DNA of 64,000 nt from Mucilaginibacter sp. UR6-1 (GTDB taxonomy: Bacteria > Bacteroidota > Bacteroidia > Sphingobacteriales > Sphingobacteriaceae): assembly GCF_020880975.1 (NCBI RefSeq), contig NZ_JAJIWP010000005.1:1-64000 (forward strand), written 5' to 3'. A model generated the notes under the pieces. The model had not been told where the DNA came from. It worked only from the letters and a program-made list of their open reading frames with translations, and searched no databases. Positions 28,042 to 37,092 of the stretch are shown here, one piece after another. Both the position numbers and the translations under genes were made by a program. The first letter of the stretch is position 1; the number at the start of each line of letters is the position of its first letter.

Positions 28042-28137
28042 TAGTCAGTGGTCAGATAGTGAGTGGTCAGTAGTCAGTGGTCAGTGATTAGTTAATTACT
28101 ATTCAAATGACCAATGACTACTCACCTAATGACTATA
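28042..28137. repeat. Hairpin of GTCAGnn heptads between yicC and gmk
   Basis: The left arm (28042-28092) steps as GTCAGTG, GTCAGAT, an 8-bp unit, GTCAGTA, GTCAGTG, GTCAGTG. The right arm (about 28099-28137) carries the complementary ATGACCA, ATGACTA, an 8-bp unit, ATGACTA in mirrored order, so the region folds on itself. The yicC stop codon lies inside the right arm, and the left arm starts 8 bp from the gmk start. It fills the entire intergenic space. Confidence 0.75.
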
Positions 28138-29008
28138 AAACGTTTAGTAATTGTTCTTTAATTTTTTCGAGTTCCTCTTTCATGCCTACTACCAGCTTTT
28201 GTATGTTGGCATCATTGGCCTTTGAGCCGATGGTGTTTATTTCTCGCCCGATCTCCTGTGTTATAAAGCCAAGCTTTTTACCACTTGCGTCATCAGCAGC
28301 GAGGGTTTCCAAAAAGTAGTCGCAATGGCTTTTTAACCTTGTTTTTTCTTCGGTGATGTCAAGCTTATCAATGTAATAGATAAGCTCCTGCTCAAAGCGG
28401 TTATGGTCTATCACCTCAACACCGGCGGCATCTGCCAAAAACTGATTTAAACGCTCGCGGATAACCGGTACACGTTTCGGGTCTTCCGCCTCTACAGCTT
28501 TCAGATTATCAACTATTATACTGATGCGTTGCTTAACATCATTCTCAAGCACCCGGCCTTCATCTTTACGGAATTGCAAAAAGCCATCCAAAGCCTGTTT
28601 AAACGCTTTTTCAACACTTTTCCACTCCTCCTCAGATACTGTTTCCTCGTTATATTTTACCACTTCGGGCAATGTAAGGGCTAACTGCAGCAGGTTGCCC
28701 GCAGGCTCACCTAACTCAATACTTACATTTTTTAGCTTTTGATAGTAATGCTTCAGCAGCTCGTTATCAATACCGGCGGCTTTAACTGCCGAACTGGTTT
28801 GCTCAACATTTATACTGAGGTTTACCTTACCGCGTTCAACACTTTTACTGCAATCGTTACGGAGCTGAAACTCTTTTTCAGCAAACATTTTTGGTAAACG
28901 TAATGATAGTTCGAGGAATTTACTGTTCAGGGATTTGATCTCGACGGTATATTTGGTACCGCCCGAATCAACACTGGCTATTCCATACCCTGTCATGGAT
29001 TTTATCAT
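28133..29008 (-). CDS. YicC family endoribonuclease
   Basis: A 291-residue YicC-like protein from the ATG at 29008. MIKSMTGYG is the invariant family N terminus; the frame is open 14 codons further but loses this. The family has an N-terminal YicC_N domain (VEIKSLNSKFLELSLRLP) and a C-terminal DUF1732 domain with the conserved ending DANIQKLVVGMKEELEKIKEQ, QLLNVL. E. coli YicC is reported as an endoribonuclease acting on small RNA. It is the first gene of the yicC-gmk-nadD run, an order conserved in Bacteroidota. Confidence 0.9.
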   Translation of the reverse strand: MIKSMTGYGIASVDSGGTKYTVEIKSLNSKFLELSLRLPKMFAEKEFQLRNDCSKSVERGKVNLSINVEQTSSAVKAAGIDNELLKHYYQKLKNVSIELGEPAGNLLQLALTLPEVVKYNEETVSEEEWKSVEKAFKQALDGFLQFRKDEGRVLENDVKQRISIIVDNLKAVEAEDPKRVPVIRERLNQFLADAAGVEVIDHNRFEQELIYYIDKLDITEEKTRLKSHCDYFLETLAADDASGKKLGFITQEIGREINTIGSKANDANIQKLVVGMKEELEKIKEQLLNVL

Positions 29009-29110
29009 GCGCAAAGATATGCTTTTTCCTGCTAATAACTGCTTTAACACTTTTTAGCATCTGCATGCAAAATACTATGTTTAAGTTTACGTTCATCTAC
29101 ATATCAGTTA

Positions 29111-29866
29111 ATGAACATCAAAAAACACTTATCATATATCATTTTGTGCCTTTTGGCCATCACAGCCAGGGCGCAGCAAGGTACGGTTCAGGGCATTGTG
29201 TACCGCAACAACACATCCACACGCATAGCGCAGGTTGTTGTTACCAACCTCAGAACAAATGCCACAATGATGAGCGATGAACTTGGCATATTTACCATTA
29301 ATGCCAAACCCGGCGATACATTGCTGTTTGACAAAAGTGAATTTGCCGACCTGCGCCATATAGTTGGTACCGAAAAAGAAATGGTGGTTTATATGCGCCT
29401 GATGACCAGCACTGAACTGGAAGAGGTAAAAATAAAAGCGACCACCAAACAACAGGAATTAAGTGAGGTAATGCGCGACTACCGTGGCCAGGGTACCTTT
29501 TTTAATGGCAGCCCTCCTGCGCTGGCATTTTTAATGTCGCCGTTAACGGGCTTGTATGAACTGTTTGGCAAAACACCTGGCCGGGCTAAACGCTTTGCTA
29601 AATTTAGTAAGGCCGAACTTGAACAGAATGAAATAAACCGCCGTTATAATGTGCCGTTTGTTAAACGCACGCTAAACGTGAGCGATGAAGAGGCCGGTAA
29701 GTTCATCAATTACTACATGCCCTCGTATGAAGATATACGCGTATGGAACGATTATGAGTTGATTAAACGTGTAAAACGCCAGTACGAATATTTTAAGATC
29801 AATAAAGATCCGCTCAGAACTAATCCGTTCCAGGTAAAACCGGCTGATACCGCCAGAAGAAATTAA
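29111..29866 (+). CDS. Exported protein with carboxypeptidase-like regulatory domain
   Basis: A 251-residue protein with a signal peptide (MNIKKHLSYIILCLLAITARAQQ) followed at once by a CarboxypepD_reg-like beta sandwich (GTVQGIVYRNNTSTRIAQVV through DELGIFTINAKPGDTLLF). This fold begins many TonB receptors, but here no barrel follows. The remaining 150 residues are basic and helical (KTPGRAKRFAKFSKAELEQ, NRRYNVPFVKRTLNVSDEEA) and are of unknown role. It is a known Bacteroidota architecture without assigned function. It converges on rnc with a 14-bp gap. Confidence 0.75.
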   Translation: MNIKKHLSYIILCLLAITARAQQGTVQGIVYRNNTSTRIAQVVVTNLRTNATMMSDELGIFTINAKPGDTLLFDKSEFADLRHIVGTEKEMVVYMRLMTSTELEEVKIKATTKQQELSEVMRDYRGQGTFFNGSPPALAFLMSPLTGLYELFGKTPGRAKRFAKFSKAELEQNEINRRYNVPFVKRTLNVSDEEAGKFINYYMPSYEDIRVWNDYELIKRVKRQYEYFKINKDPLRTNPFQVKPADTARRN

Positions 29867-29880
29867 TTTGATTTAAAATA

Positions 29881-30606
29881 TCAGATCCCCAGGGCTTCGC
29901 AGGCTTTTTCGGCAGAAAGTTTTTCGGCATTCTTTTTACTGAACTCCTTACCAAGGCCTAACGGCTCGCCATCAACAACGGTTTGTATGGTAAAAAGCTT
30001 AGTACTTTCGCCTTCCTGGTTACTGATCAGGTCAAAGCTAATATCCTTGCCATGGCGCTGGCACCACTCAATAAGCTTGCTTTTAAAGTTGGTTTCGGTC
30101 ATCTCCAGCGTGTGGATGTCGATATGTGATTTGATGATATGGTTGATCAAAAAATCCTTGGTAAACTCATATCCTTTATCCAAATACACGGCACCTATCA
30201 GTGCCTCAAAAGCATCGCCAAGCAAAGAACCCTGCCTGCCGGAACTTAAAATACGGTTATCGTACTCTACTAATTGCTCAAAACCCAGCTTACGCCCTAA
30301 CTGATTAAGGTTAACACGGCTCACTATTTTTGAACGCAGTTCGGTTAAAAAACCTTCGTCCTTATAAGGGTATAATTTAAAAAGCACCTCGGCTACAACG
30401 CTACCCAATACAGCATCACCCAGAAACTCCAAACGTTCGTTGCTGTTCTTAACGCCATTTTTAACATTTTGCGCAACCGACTTGTGCCGGAAAGCCATAC
30501 GGTATAAAGACAAATTGCCCGGCACAAAGCCGAGCAAATTCTTTAAAGTTTTAACGTATTTTCTGTTAGGCGATAGATAAAGCTTATAAAACCGATTTAT
30601 AGGCAT
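29881..30606 (-). CDS. rnc: Ribonuclease III
   Basis: Double-stranded RNA endonuclease for rRNA and mRNA processing. 241 residues: the signature NERLEFLGDAVLGSVVAE and the second acidic patch (GDAFEALIGAVYLDKG) form the catalytic domain, and a C-terminal dsRNA-binding domain ends with GLGKEFSKKNAEKLSAEKAC. The gene starts 9 bp after fabF, giving an acpP-fabF-rnc operon as in many Bacteroidota. Confidence 0.96.
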   Translation of the reverse strand: MPINRFYKLYLSPNRKYVKTLKNLLGFVPGNLSLYRMAFRHKSVAQNVKNGVKNSNERLEFLGDAVLGSVVAEVLFKLYPYKDEGFLTELRSKIVSRVNLNQLGRKLGFEQLVEYDNRILSSGRQGSLLGDAFEALIGAVYLDKGYEFTKDFLINHIIKSHIDIHTLEMTETNFKSKLIEWCQRHGKDISFDLISNQEGESTKLFTIQTVVDGEPLGLGKEFSKKNAEKLSAEKACEALGI

Positions 30607-30615
30607 TCAAAATAC

Positions 30616-31872
30616 TTAATCTTCGTACTTTTTAAATATAACAGATGCGTTGTGGCCACCAAAACCAAAACCATTACTTTGTACCGCCCTGATGCCTTCG
30701 CGTTTTTGCGCGGTGTTAAAAGTAAAGTTTATGCGAGGGTCAAACGCCGGATCATCAGTAAAGTGATTGATGGTTGGCGGGATGATACCGTTTTTAAGCG
30801 CTAAAATTGAAGCGATAGCCTCAACAGCGCCGGCAGCACCCAGTAAGTGCCCTGTCATTGATTTGGTTGAGCTGATGTTGATACGGTAAACGTCTTCGCC
30901 ATAAGTATCCTGTATGGCTTTAACTTCCTGCGGGTCACCAATCGGGGTTGATGTACCATGCACGTTAACGTAATCAATATCGGCCGGTGTCATTCCTGCA
31001 TCCTCAAGCGCGGCTTTCATTACACGGGCAGCGCCTAAACCTTCAGGGTGTGGTGCCGTCATGTGGTAAGCATCGGCACTCATGCCACCGCCTACCATTT
31101 CGGCATAAATTTTTGCGCCACGTGCCAGTGCATGCTCAAGCTCTTCCAAAATAATGGTACCTGCGCCTTCGCCGGCCACAAAGCCGTCGCGGTCAAGGTC
31201 AAACGGCCTTGAAGCGGTTGCAGGATCATCATTACGGGTTGAGAGGGCGTGCATAGCATTAAAACCACCTATACCGGCTTCATTAATAATCGCTTCTGAT
31301 CCGCCGGTTATAAACATATCGGCCTTACCCAGGCGGATGTAGTTAAAGGCGTCAATAAGTGAGTTATTTGATGAAGCACAGGCTGATACGGTTGAGAAGT
31401 TAGGGCCTCTCAGGCCGTATTTTATTGATATGTGGCCGGGTGCAATATCCGCTATCATCTTAGGGATGAAGAACGGGTTAAAGCGCGGTGTACCGTCGCC
31501 TTTTGCAAAGTTGGTTACCTCGTCCAAAAAAGTTTTAAGGCCGCCAATGCCTGAGCCCCAAATAACGCCGATACGGTTGGTATCGAGTTTTTCAAAGTTC
31601 AGTTCGGCATCCTTAACCGCTTCTTCGGTCGAGAAAAGCGCATACTGTACAAAAGGGTCGAGCTTTCGCGCGTCTTTACGGCCTAAAAAAGCATCGGCAT
31701 CAAAGCCTTTTACTTCACAGGCGAACTGGGTTTTGAAATGCGTGGCATCAAAACCCTTTATCAAGGCAGCGCCACTTACCCCATTGATCAGCCCGTTCCA
31801 GTACTCTGCAACGTTATTACCAATTGGAGTAAGTGCTCCAAGCCCGGTTACTACTACTCTTTTAAACTCCAT
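30616..31872 (-). CDS. fabF: Beta-ketoacyl-ACP synthase II
   Basis: Elongates acyl-ACP with malonyl-ACP in fatty acid synthesis. 418 residues, with the active-site cysteine in FSTVSACASSNNSL, the two histidines in NVHGTSTPIGD and STKSMTGHLLGAAGAVE, and the glycine-rich end SNGFGFGGHNAS. acpP lies 19 bp upstream and rnc 9 bp downstream on the same strand. Confidence 0.97.
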   Translation of the reverse strand: MEFKRVVVTGLGALTPIGNNVAEYWNGLINGVSGAALIKGFDATHFKTQFACEVKGFDADAFLGRKDARKLDPFVQYALFSTEEAVKDAELNFEKLDTNRIGVIWGSGIGGLKTFLDEVTNFAKGDGTPRFNPFFIPKMIADIAPGHISIKYGLRGPNFSTVSACASSNNSLIDAFNYIRLGKADMFITGGSEAIINEAGIGGFNAMHALSTRNDDPATASRPFDLDRDGFVAGEGAGTIILEELEHALARGAKIYAEMVGGGMSADAYHMTAPHPEGLGAARVMKAALEDAGMTPADIDYVNVHGTSTPIGDPQEVKAIQDTYGEDVYRINISSTKSMTGHLLGAAGAVEAIASILALKNGIIPPTINHFTDDPAFDPRINFTFNTAQKREGIRAVQSNGFGFGGHNASVIFKKYED

Positions 31873-31891
31873 TTAATAGATTTGGGAGCGC

Positions 31892-32128
31892 TTATTTAAC
31901 GTTTTTTTCAAGGTAAGCGATAGCCTGACCTACTGTGCCGATAGTTTCTGCCTGATCGTCAGGAATAGCTACGTTAAATTCTTTTTCAAACTCCATGATC
32001 AGTTCTACGGTATCTAAAGAGTCGGCACCAAGATCATTGGTGAAGCTTGCTTCAGGTGTAACTTCACTCTCATCAACACCTAACTTTTCTACAATAATAG
32101 CCTTTACTCTTGACGCGATATCAGACAT
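31892..32128 (-). CDS. acpP: Acyl carrier protein
   Basis: A 78-residue acidic carrier of acyl chains. The phosphopantetheine serine is Ser37 in [16 protein letters not shown]. First gene of the acpP-fabF-rnc operon, divergent from the IPExxxVDY gene. Confidence 0.97.
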   Translation of the reverse strand: MSDIASRVKAIIVEKLGVDESEVTPEASFTNDLGADSLDTVELIMEFEKEFNVAIPDDQAETIGTVGQAIAYLEKNVK

Positions 32129-32273
32129 AGTCTTAATAATTTAATGATTAATAATTTTTTCGATGCAAAGAAAAATAAATTCTGTTAAATATCAAATGTA
32201 AAACTTTTGAACAATATGAGTAACAAAATTTTATCTCAACAGTTTCAATTAGTAATTTTACAACGCAAAAATA

Positions 32274-32699
32274 ATGATTTTGAACAGGAAAGTATTAAAG
32301 TTTGAGATCGATCTGGATTTTGTTCTGATTGCTGTAACTACTTCTTTAAAGGATTATCGCACTTGTTACCTTATTAATAAGCACCTTAATTTCAACTTTA
32401 TTAAAGGTAATGACCTCGAAGTTGACATTAATCCGGACAAGGAAGCGGGCTATTTTTCGATCTACACAGATAGCTGGGAGGCCAGCGAAACCGACTTTTA
32501 TTTTATAGCCAATAAAGGTACCGAAGGCTACCTGATACCTGAAATGCGCAAAACCGACTACTTTATAATGATAAAGAATTATATTGACAGCGATGATCTT
32601 GACGCACTTATATCATCATTAAATAAAATACCCGAAATAGTGGCCGCCGTAAAGATTGACCCTAAAAAGTTAAAATCCCGTGAAAATCTACTATTTTAG
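32274..32699 (+). CDS. IPExxxVDY family protein
   Basis: A 141-residue cytosolic protein of a Bacteroidota-specific family named after a motif that appears here as IPEMRKTDY (residues about 88-96; the usual Val is Lys-Thr here). The N-terminal LDFVLIAVTTSLKDYRTCYLIN and the stretch FSIYTDSWEASETDFYFIANK are the other recognisable blocks. The function is unknown. It lies 67 bp before pyk on the same strand, the usual neighbour of this family, so a link with central metabolism is often assumed but unproven. Confidence 0.85.
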   Translation: MILNRKVLKFEIDLDFVLIAVTTSLKDYRTCYLINKHLNFNFIKGNDLEVDINPDKEAGYFSIYTDSWEASETDFYFIANKGTEGYLIPEMRKTDYFIMIKNYIDSDDLDALISSLNKIPEIVAAVKIDPKKLKSRENLLF

Positions 32700-32766
32700 C
32701 GCCGGATTTTTATGAGTGTTCAAATCACACCATAGCTTATAAACGATATAATAAATCAACCCATAT

Positions 32767-34200
32767 ATGAAATTAAACTACAACCGAACAAAGATTGTTG
32801 CTACGATGGGCCCCGCATCGGCACAAAAGGACGTACTGTTGTCAATGATAAAGGCAGGCGTTAACGTTTGCCGTCTAAATTTTTCGCACGGTAAAACCGA
32901 GGACCACAAGAAAACCATTGACCTGATCCGCGAGATCAACGCGCAATATAAAACCAATGTGGCTATCCTTGCCGACTTACAAGGGCCAAAAATTCGTATT
33001 GGGATTGTTAAAGATGGTGGCGTACACCTTAAAAACGGCTCAAAAATTAAGATGACCACCCATGAGTGCATTGGCGATGATGAGCAGATCTACATCACTT
33101 ACGAAACTTTTCCGCAGGATGTAAAGGTTGATGAGATCATATTACTGGATGATGGCAAGCTGCAACTGCGCGTGCTCGAAACCAACCGTATTGATACTGT
33201 AATTTGCGAAGTAGTACACGGAGGCATACTTACTTCACGTAAAGGTGTTAACCTGCCAAATACCAAGGTTTCTATCCCAAGCTTAACCGAGGAAGACCTT
33301 TCAAACCTGCATTTCGCGCTTGATAATGATGCCGAATGGATCGCGCTTTCATTTGTTCGCGAAGCGGAAGATATTGTACACGCCCGCCGTGTGCTTAACT
33401 CACGTAACAGCCCTGCACGCATCATAGCCAAAATTGAAAAACCCGAAGCTATTGATAATATAGATGAAATTATTGCCGTTACCGACGCGGTAATGGTAGC
33501 CCGTGGCGACCTTGGTGTTGAAATGCCGATGGAACAAGTGCCATTGCTGCAAAAAATGATCGCCAGCAAATGCCGTGCGGCTTCAAAACCGGTTATTGTT
33601 GCTACGCAGATGCTTGAATCAATGATTACCACCCCGCGCCCAACCCGTGCCGAGGTGAATGACGTAGCCAACTCAGTACTTGACGGCGCCGACGCGGTTA
33701 TGCTTAGCGGCGAAACCTCGGTAGGTGAATTCCCGGTTATCGTTATTGAAACCATGGCCAAAATTGCCCGTAACGTTGAGGAGTTAGGCTATCCGTTTTA
33801 CAACAAAAAAGGCAAGCTTGATAACCAGGACCCAACCTTTTTGAGCAATGCCATCTGCGGTTCGGCAGTTTACCTTGCCGAGCAAACCGATGCTGCCGGT
33901 ATTGTTGCCATGACCACCTCGGGGTATACCGCTTTTGAAATTTCAAGCCACCGCCCTAAAGCGCCAACCTTTATATTTACATCAAACAAACAGCTTTTAA
34001 ATTCATTAAGCCTTGTTTGGGGTGTTAAGGCGTTCTACTACGATCAGCTTGACAGTACTGACCAAACCATAAGCGATGTTAATAAAGCGCTTAAATCAGA
34101 AAACCTGATACAAACAGGTGATATAGTTATCAATACGGCATCAGTGCCTATTGTAACTCAAGGCAAAACAAATATGCTTAAAGTTAGTGTTGTTGAATAA
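32767..34200 (+). CDS. pyk: Pyruvate kinase
   Basis: Converts PEP and ADP to pyruvate and ATP. 477 residues. Motifs: KIVATMGPAS at the N terminus, RLNFSHG, the active-site lysine region IIAKIEKPEAIDNIDEII, and MVARGDLGVEMP with ATQMLESM. The C-terminal allosteric domain is complete. Followed by a strong terminator. Confidence 0.97.
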   Translation: MKLNYNRTKIVATMGPASAQKDVLLSMIKAGVNVCRLNFSHGKTEDHKKTIDLIREINAQYKTNVAILADLQGPKIRIGIVKDGGVHLKNGSKIKMTTHECIGDDEQIYITYETFPQDVKVDEIILLDDGKLQLRVLETNRIDTVICEVVHGGILTSRKGVNLPNTKVSIPSLTEEDLSNLHFALDNDAEWIALSFVREAEDIVHARRVLNSRNSPARIIAKIEKPEAIDNIDEIIAVTDAVMVARGDLGVEMPMEQVPLLQKMIASKCRAASKPVIVATQMLESMITTPRPTRAEVNDVANSVLDGADAVMLSGETSVGEFPVIVIETMAKIARNVEELGYPFYNKKGKLDNQDPTFLSNAICGSAVYLAEQTDAAGIVAMTTSGYTAFEISSHRPKAPTFIFTSNKQLLNSLSLVWGVKAFYYDQLDSTDQTISDVNKALKSENLIQTGDIVINTASVPIVTQGKTNMLKVSVVE

Positions 34201-34221
34201 TTAACCGCACTATCATAAAAC

Positions 34222-34258
34222 AAAAAAAAGAGCTGTAATTACTTACAGCTCTTTTTTT
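34222..34258. terminator. Terminator after pyk
   Basis: The stem GAGCTGTAA/TTACAGCTC (34230-34238 with 34243-34251) with a 4-nt loop is extended by an 8-A/7-T pairing. On the opposite strand it directly follows the stop of the 28-codon reading frame at 34260. Confidence 0.92.
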
Positions 34259-34259
34259 G

Positions 34260-34346
34260 TTAGTATATCCCGGCGGCACAAACCTTTTCAAAAAGTTTAT
34301 CAAGGCTGCCGAAATAATAGTCGTAATACGTCCTCATTATTTTCAT
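34260..34346 (-). CDS. Candidate 28-residue small protein
   Basis: A short frame reads MKIMRTYYDYYFGSLDKLFE plus eight residues ending AAGIY. It is Tyr-rich, amphipathic and basic, not the random Lys/Ile/Asn mix expected of AT-rich noncoding DNA. The bidirectional terminator hairpin begins right after its stop codon. It could instead be an untranslated RNA or noise. No database comparison was possible. Confidence 0.3.
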   Translation of the reverse strand: MKIMRTYYDYYFGSLDKLFEKVCAAGIY

Positions 34347-34423
34347 GGCAATTTAATTTTCTGGTCTTAATATATGCAATATAACAAAAACGTTACTTAA
34401 ACAATAATATTTTATTAATTGTT

Positions 34424-35116
34424 TTAATTGATAAGCAGCTTATAACCACGCCCATGCACATTAATGATCTCTACACTGGGGTCATCCTTCAGGTACTTGC
34501 GTATTTTGCTTAAAAAAACATCCATACTGCGGCCGTTAAAATAATTATCATCATGCCAAATGTGCAGCAGCGCTTCCTCGCGGGTAAGCACCTCGTTTTT
34601 GCGCAGGCAAAGCAGCCTTAAAAGTTCGGCCTCTTTGGTTGAAAGCTTTTGCTGATGGTCGCCAATAGCTATTGACTGCCCTTTGTAATCAAAATCATAC
34701 CGCCCTATTTTAAATTGGGTTTGCTGCTCCTCGGTCTTCTTTTCGCTGTTTTCTGATCGTTTTAAAAGGGCGTTTATACGCAGCAGCAACTCCTCAATAC
34801 GAAAAGGTTTGGTAATATAATCATCGCCACCCAGGTTAAATGCCTCGGTTTTATCCTCTATCATGCCCTTTGCCGTGGCAAAAATTATGGGGATGTGCTG
34901 GTTTATCTTTCGAATATCCTTACCCAGGGTAAAGCCGTCCTTTTTGGGCATCATCACATCCAGAATCAGCAGGTCGTACGTGCTTTTGGTAAACGCTTTA
35001 AGGCCTTCGTCGCCATCTTTGCATAGCACAACATCAAACTTTCCTTTCAGTTGCAGGTAATCCTGCAACAGCAAACCCAGGTTAGGGTCGTCTTCAACAA
35101 GCAATATTTTCTTCAT
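34424..35116 (-). CDS. OmpR-family response regulator
   Basis: A 230-residue two-component regulator. The receiver domain has the acidic pair EDD (8-10), phosphoacceptor Asp53 in LLILDVMMPKKDG, and Lys in ATAKG. The C-terminal winged helix (about 130-228) ends NGRSMDVFLSKIRKYLKDD, VEIINVHGRGYKLL, typical of OmpR/PhoB. Its kinase gene is 15 bp upstream on the same strand. Confidence 0.93.
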   Translation of the reverse strand: MKKILLVEDDPNLGLLLQDYLQLKGKFDVVLCKDGDEGLKAFTKSTYDLLILDVMMPKKDGFTLGKDIRKINQHIPIIFATAKGMIEDKTEAFNLGGDDYITKPFRIEELLLRINALLKRSENSEKKTEEQQTQFKIGRYDFDYKGQSIAIGDHQQKLSTKEAELLRLLCLRKNEVLTREEALLHIWHDDNYFNGRSMDVFLSKIRKYLKDDPSVEIINVHGRGYKLLIN

Positions 35117-35131
35117 TGTGGTGGTAAGGTA

Positions 35132-36952
35132 TTATGCCAACGGAAATTTCAATTCAAACTCCGAGCCTTTTTCTTTTTCTGATCGTACGCCAATGGTGCC
35201 GTTAAGCTTTTTAACAATGGAGTTAACATAACTCAAGCCTAATCCAAAGCCTTTAACATCGTGCAGGTTGCCTGTTGGTATGCGATAAAACTGCTCAAAT
35301 ATCTTAGCCTGCTGATCGCGCCCCATACCTATGCCCTTATCGGCAACCCTGATGATAATGCTGCCGTTTTTGTTAAGCGTACTGATGGTGATCACCGGCT
35401 CATCCTTGCTGTACTTTATGGCGTTATCAATAAGGTTATACAGCACGTTTGAGAAATGCAGCTCATCAGCAATGATCATCGGTTTTTCGGCATCAAGGTT
35501 AACGGTTACATCCGCGCCGCATTTTTGCAGTTTTAGCGCCATGCTATCCAACACAAGGCTTACCATCTCATTTACATCAACCGGCTTGGTGTCGAGCTTA
35601 AAATCATCCTTTTCAAGGCGGGCAATGTTCAACACACGCTCAATATGGCTGCCCAGGCGCACATTCTCCTCATATATAATATTAGCCAGGCGAGATACAC
35701 GGGCCTTATCACCGGTCATCTCATCATCCTTCAGCGCCTCGCTGGCTATCATGATAGTTGATACCGGGGTTTTAAACTCATGCGTCATGTTATTAATAAA
35801 ATCGATCTTCATTTCCGAGATCTTTTTTTGCCGGAGGATGGAGAATATGGTATACCCGAAGCAGAATACCAGTACAAACAACAGGCCTGCGGTAGTGGCC
35901 ATGCTTGCTCCCATCCTGCCCAGTATCAGTGAGCTTTTTTGCGGAAACGCTATCCTGATCTTACCCGGATCGTTCACCATTTCGTTGCTAAAAATAGGCG
36001 TTTGGTAAGTGTTTGATGCTACAAATACCGGCTTGGTGCCTTTATTGGTATCCATGGCATTGGCAAATATCAGCGAGTCATTAGTAGCGGTGAGTACCTC
36101 ATAGCTAAAAGGCAGGTATATGCCTTTATTGTGCAGCTCAAAGCGCAGCAGCGAGTCTATCCAGAATTTACTTACACGCTTGGTAAGCGGCTCGTTTGTT
36201 TTGCTGTATTCTTCGGCCAGGTTTTCAATCACCGTTGTTTTTGATGTGCTTTTAACCTCGGGCGCTTTGGCTACAGCCAGGCTTTGCAGCGAGTCGACCT
36301 CAAGCAGGCGTTTTATTTTGGCCAGTTGCTGCTCCTTTTTTATATGATCCTGCTCCTGCTGCCACAACGGGTTAATGCGCGGTACGGATATGATTTGCTT
36401 GCCGAACTGAGGATCAAGATATACATAGCGCAGCGTATCATACTTTTGTGGTTTTTTTGCGCGCTTTGCGGGTTTAACATCACGGCGTACCACCTCGGGT
36501 ATCATGCGGCCATACACATCGCCATACTCATCGGTGTATTCCTCAACACGTATCCTAAAGTTATATACATCCTGCAATAATTCTTCCTGCGTTTTGCGCA
36601 GGCGCATCCTGTTGAGGCTATCACGCAGCAGCGCCCGTTTTTTTTGGTCGAGCTTGTACTTTTTGGTGTTCTTTTTAGCCGGAGCCGCTGTTAGGTTTTG
36701 AGTGATGGTGATCTGCTTTTGTTTAATGGCTACCACCCTGTCATTATCATTGGCCTTGGCATTTAAAAATTTCATGGCATCCTGCTTGGCCACCTTGTGC
36801 GCTACGTTGTTGAGCGCCTCGTTCACAGTCTGGTCAAAAAGTTCAGACTGCATTAAGTATGATTGCCGTAAAAAATAAAATTGCATGGCCATCACTCCCA
36901 GCAGCGCAAAACCCATCAGGCCAATTATTAATCCGATACTCCGTTTCTTCAT
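35132..36952 (-). CDS. Sensor histidine kinase
   Basis: A 606-residue membrane kinase. TM1 is at residues about 7-28 (GLIIGLMGFALLGVMAMQFY) and TM2 at about 348-368. The roughly 315-residue periplasmic part is long, basic and coiled-coil-like (KQKQITITQNL, KKYKLDQKKRALLRDSLNRM) and matches no sensor domain I know. The HisKA box is NNMTHEFKTPVSTIM with His391. The HATPase domain has NLIDNAIKYS, RVADKGIGM and GFGLGLSYV. It is co-transcribed with the response regulator and divergent from the T9SS-tailed protein at 37093, which is a candidate target or ligand. Confidence 0.93.
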   Translation of the reverse strand: MKKRSIGLIIGLMGFALLGVMAMQFYFLRQSYLMQSELFDQTVNEALNNVAHKVAKQDAMKFLNAKANDNDRVVAIKQKQITITQNLTAAPAKKNTKKYKLDQKKRALLRDSLNRMRLRKTQEELLQDVYNFRIRVEEYTDEYGDVYGRMIPEVVRRDVKPAKRAKKPQKYDTLRYVYLDPQFGKQIISVPRINPLWQQEQDHIKKEQQLAKIKRLLEVDSLQSLAVAKAPEVKSTSKTTVIENLAEEYSKTNEPLTKRVSKFWIDSLLRFELHNKGIYLPFSYEVLTATNDSLIFANAMDTNKGTKPVFVASNTYQTPIFSNEMVNDPGKIRIAFPQKSSLILGRMGASMATTAGLLFVLVFCFGYTIFSILRQKKISEMKIDFINNMTHEFKTPVSTIMIASEALKDDEMTGDKARVSRLANIIYEENVRLGSHIERVLNIARLEKDDFKLDTKPVDVNEMVSLVLDSMALKLQKCGADVTVNLDAEKPMIIADELHFSNVLYNLIDNAIKYSKDEPVITISTLNKNGSIIIRVADKGIGMGRDQQAKIFEQFYRIPTGNLHDVKGFGLGLSYVNSIVKKLNGTIGVRSEKEKGSEFELKFPLA

Positions 36953-37092
36953 CCTTATTGCAAATTTATTTTAATTAAGCCTTTCGGTATGCCATTTAAC
37001 AATATTTAACAATTAATACTTTTTATTTAACAACTTGGTATTTAACTGATTGATAGCTTTGTGTAACTAAACGCATACTTAGATCACGCATC

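Noticed and set aside
27005..28137. CRISPR array
   Set aside because: Repeats are 7 bp, degenerate and without unique spacers, and no cas gene is present.
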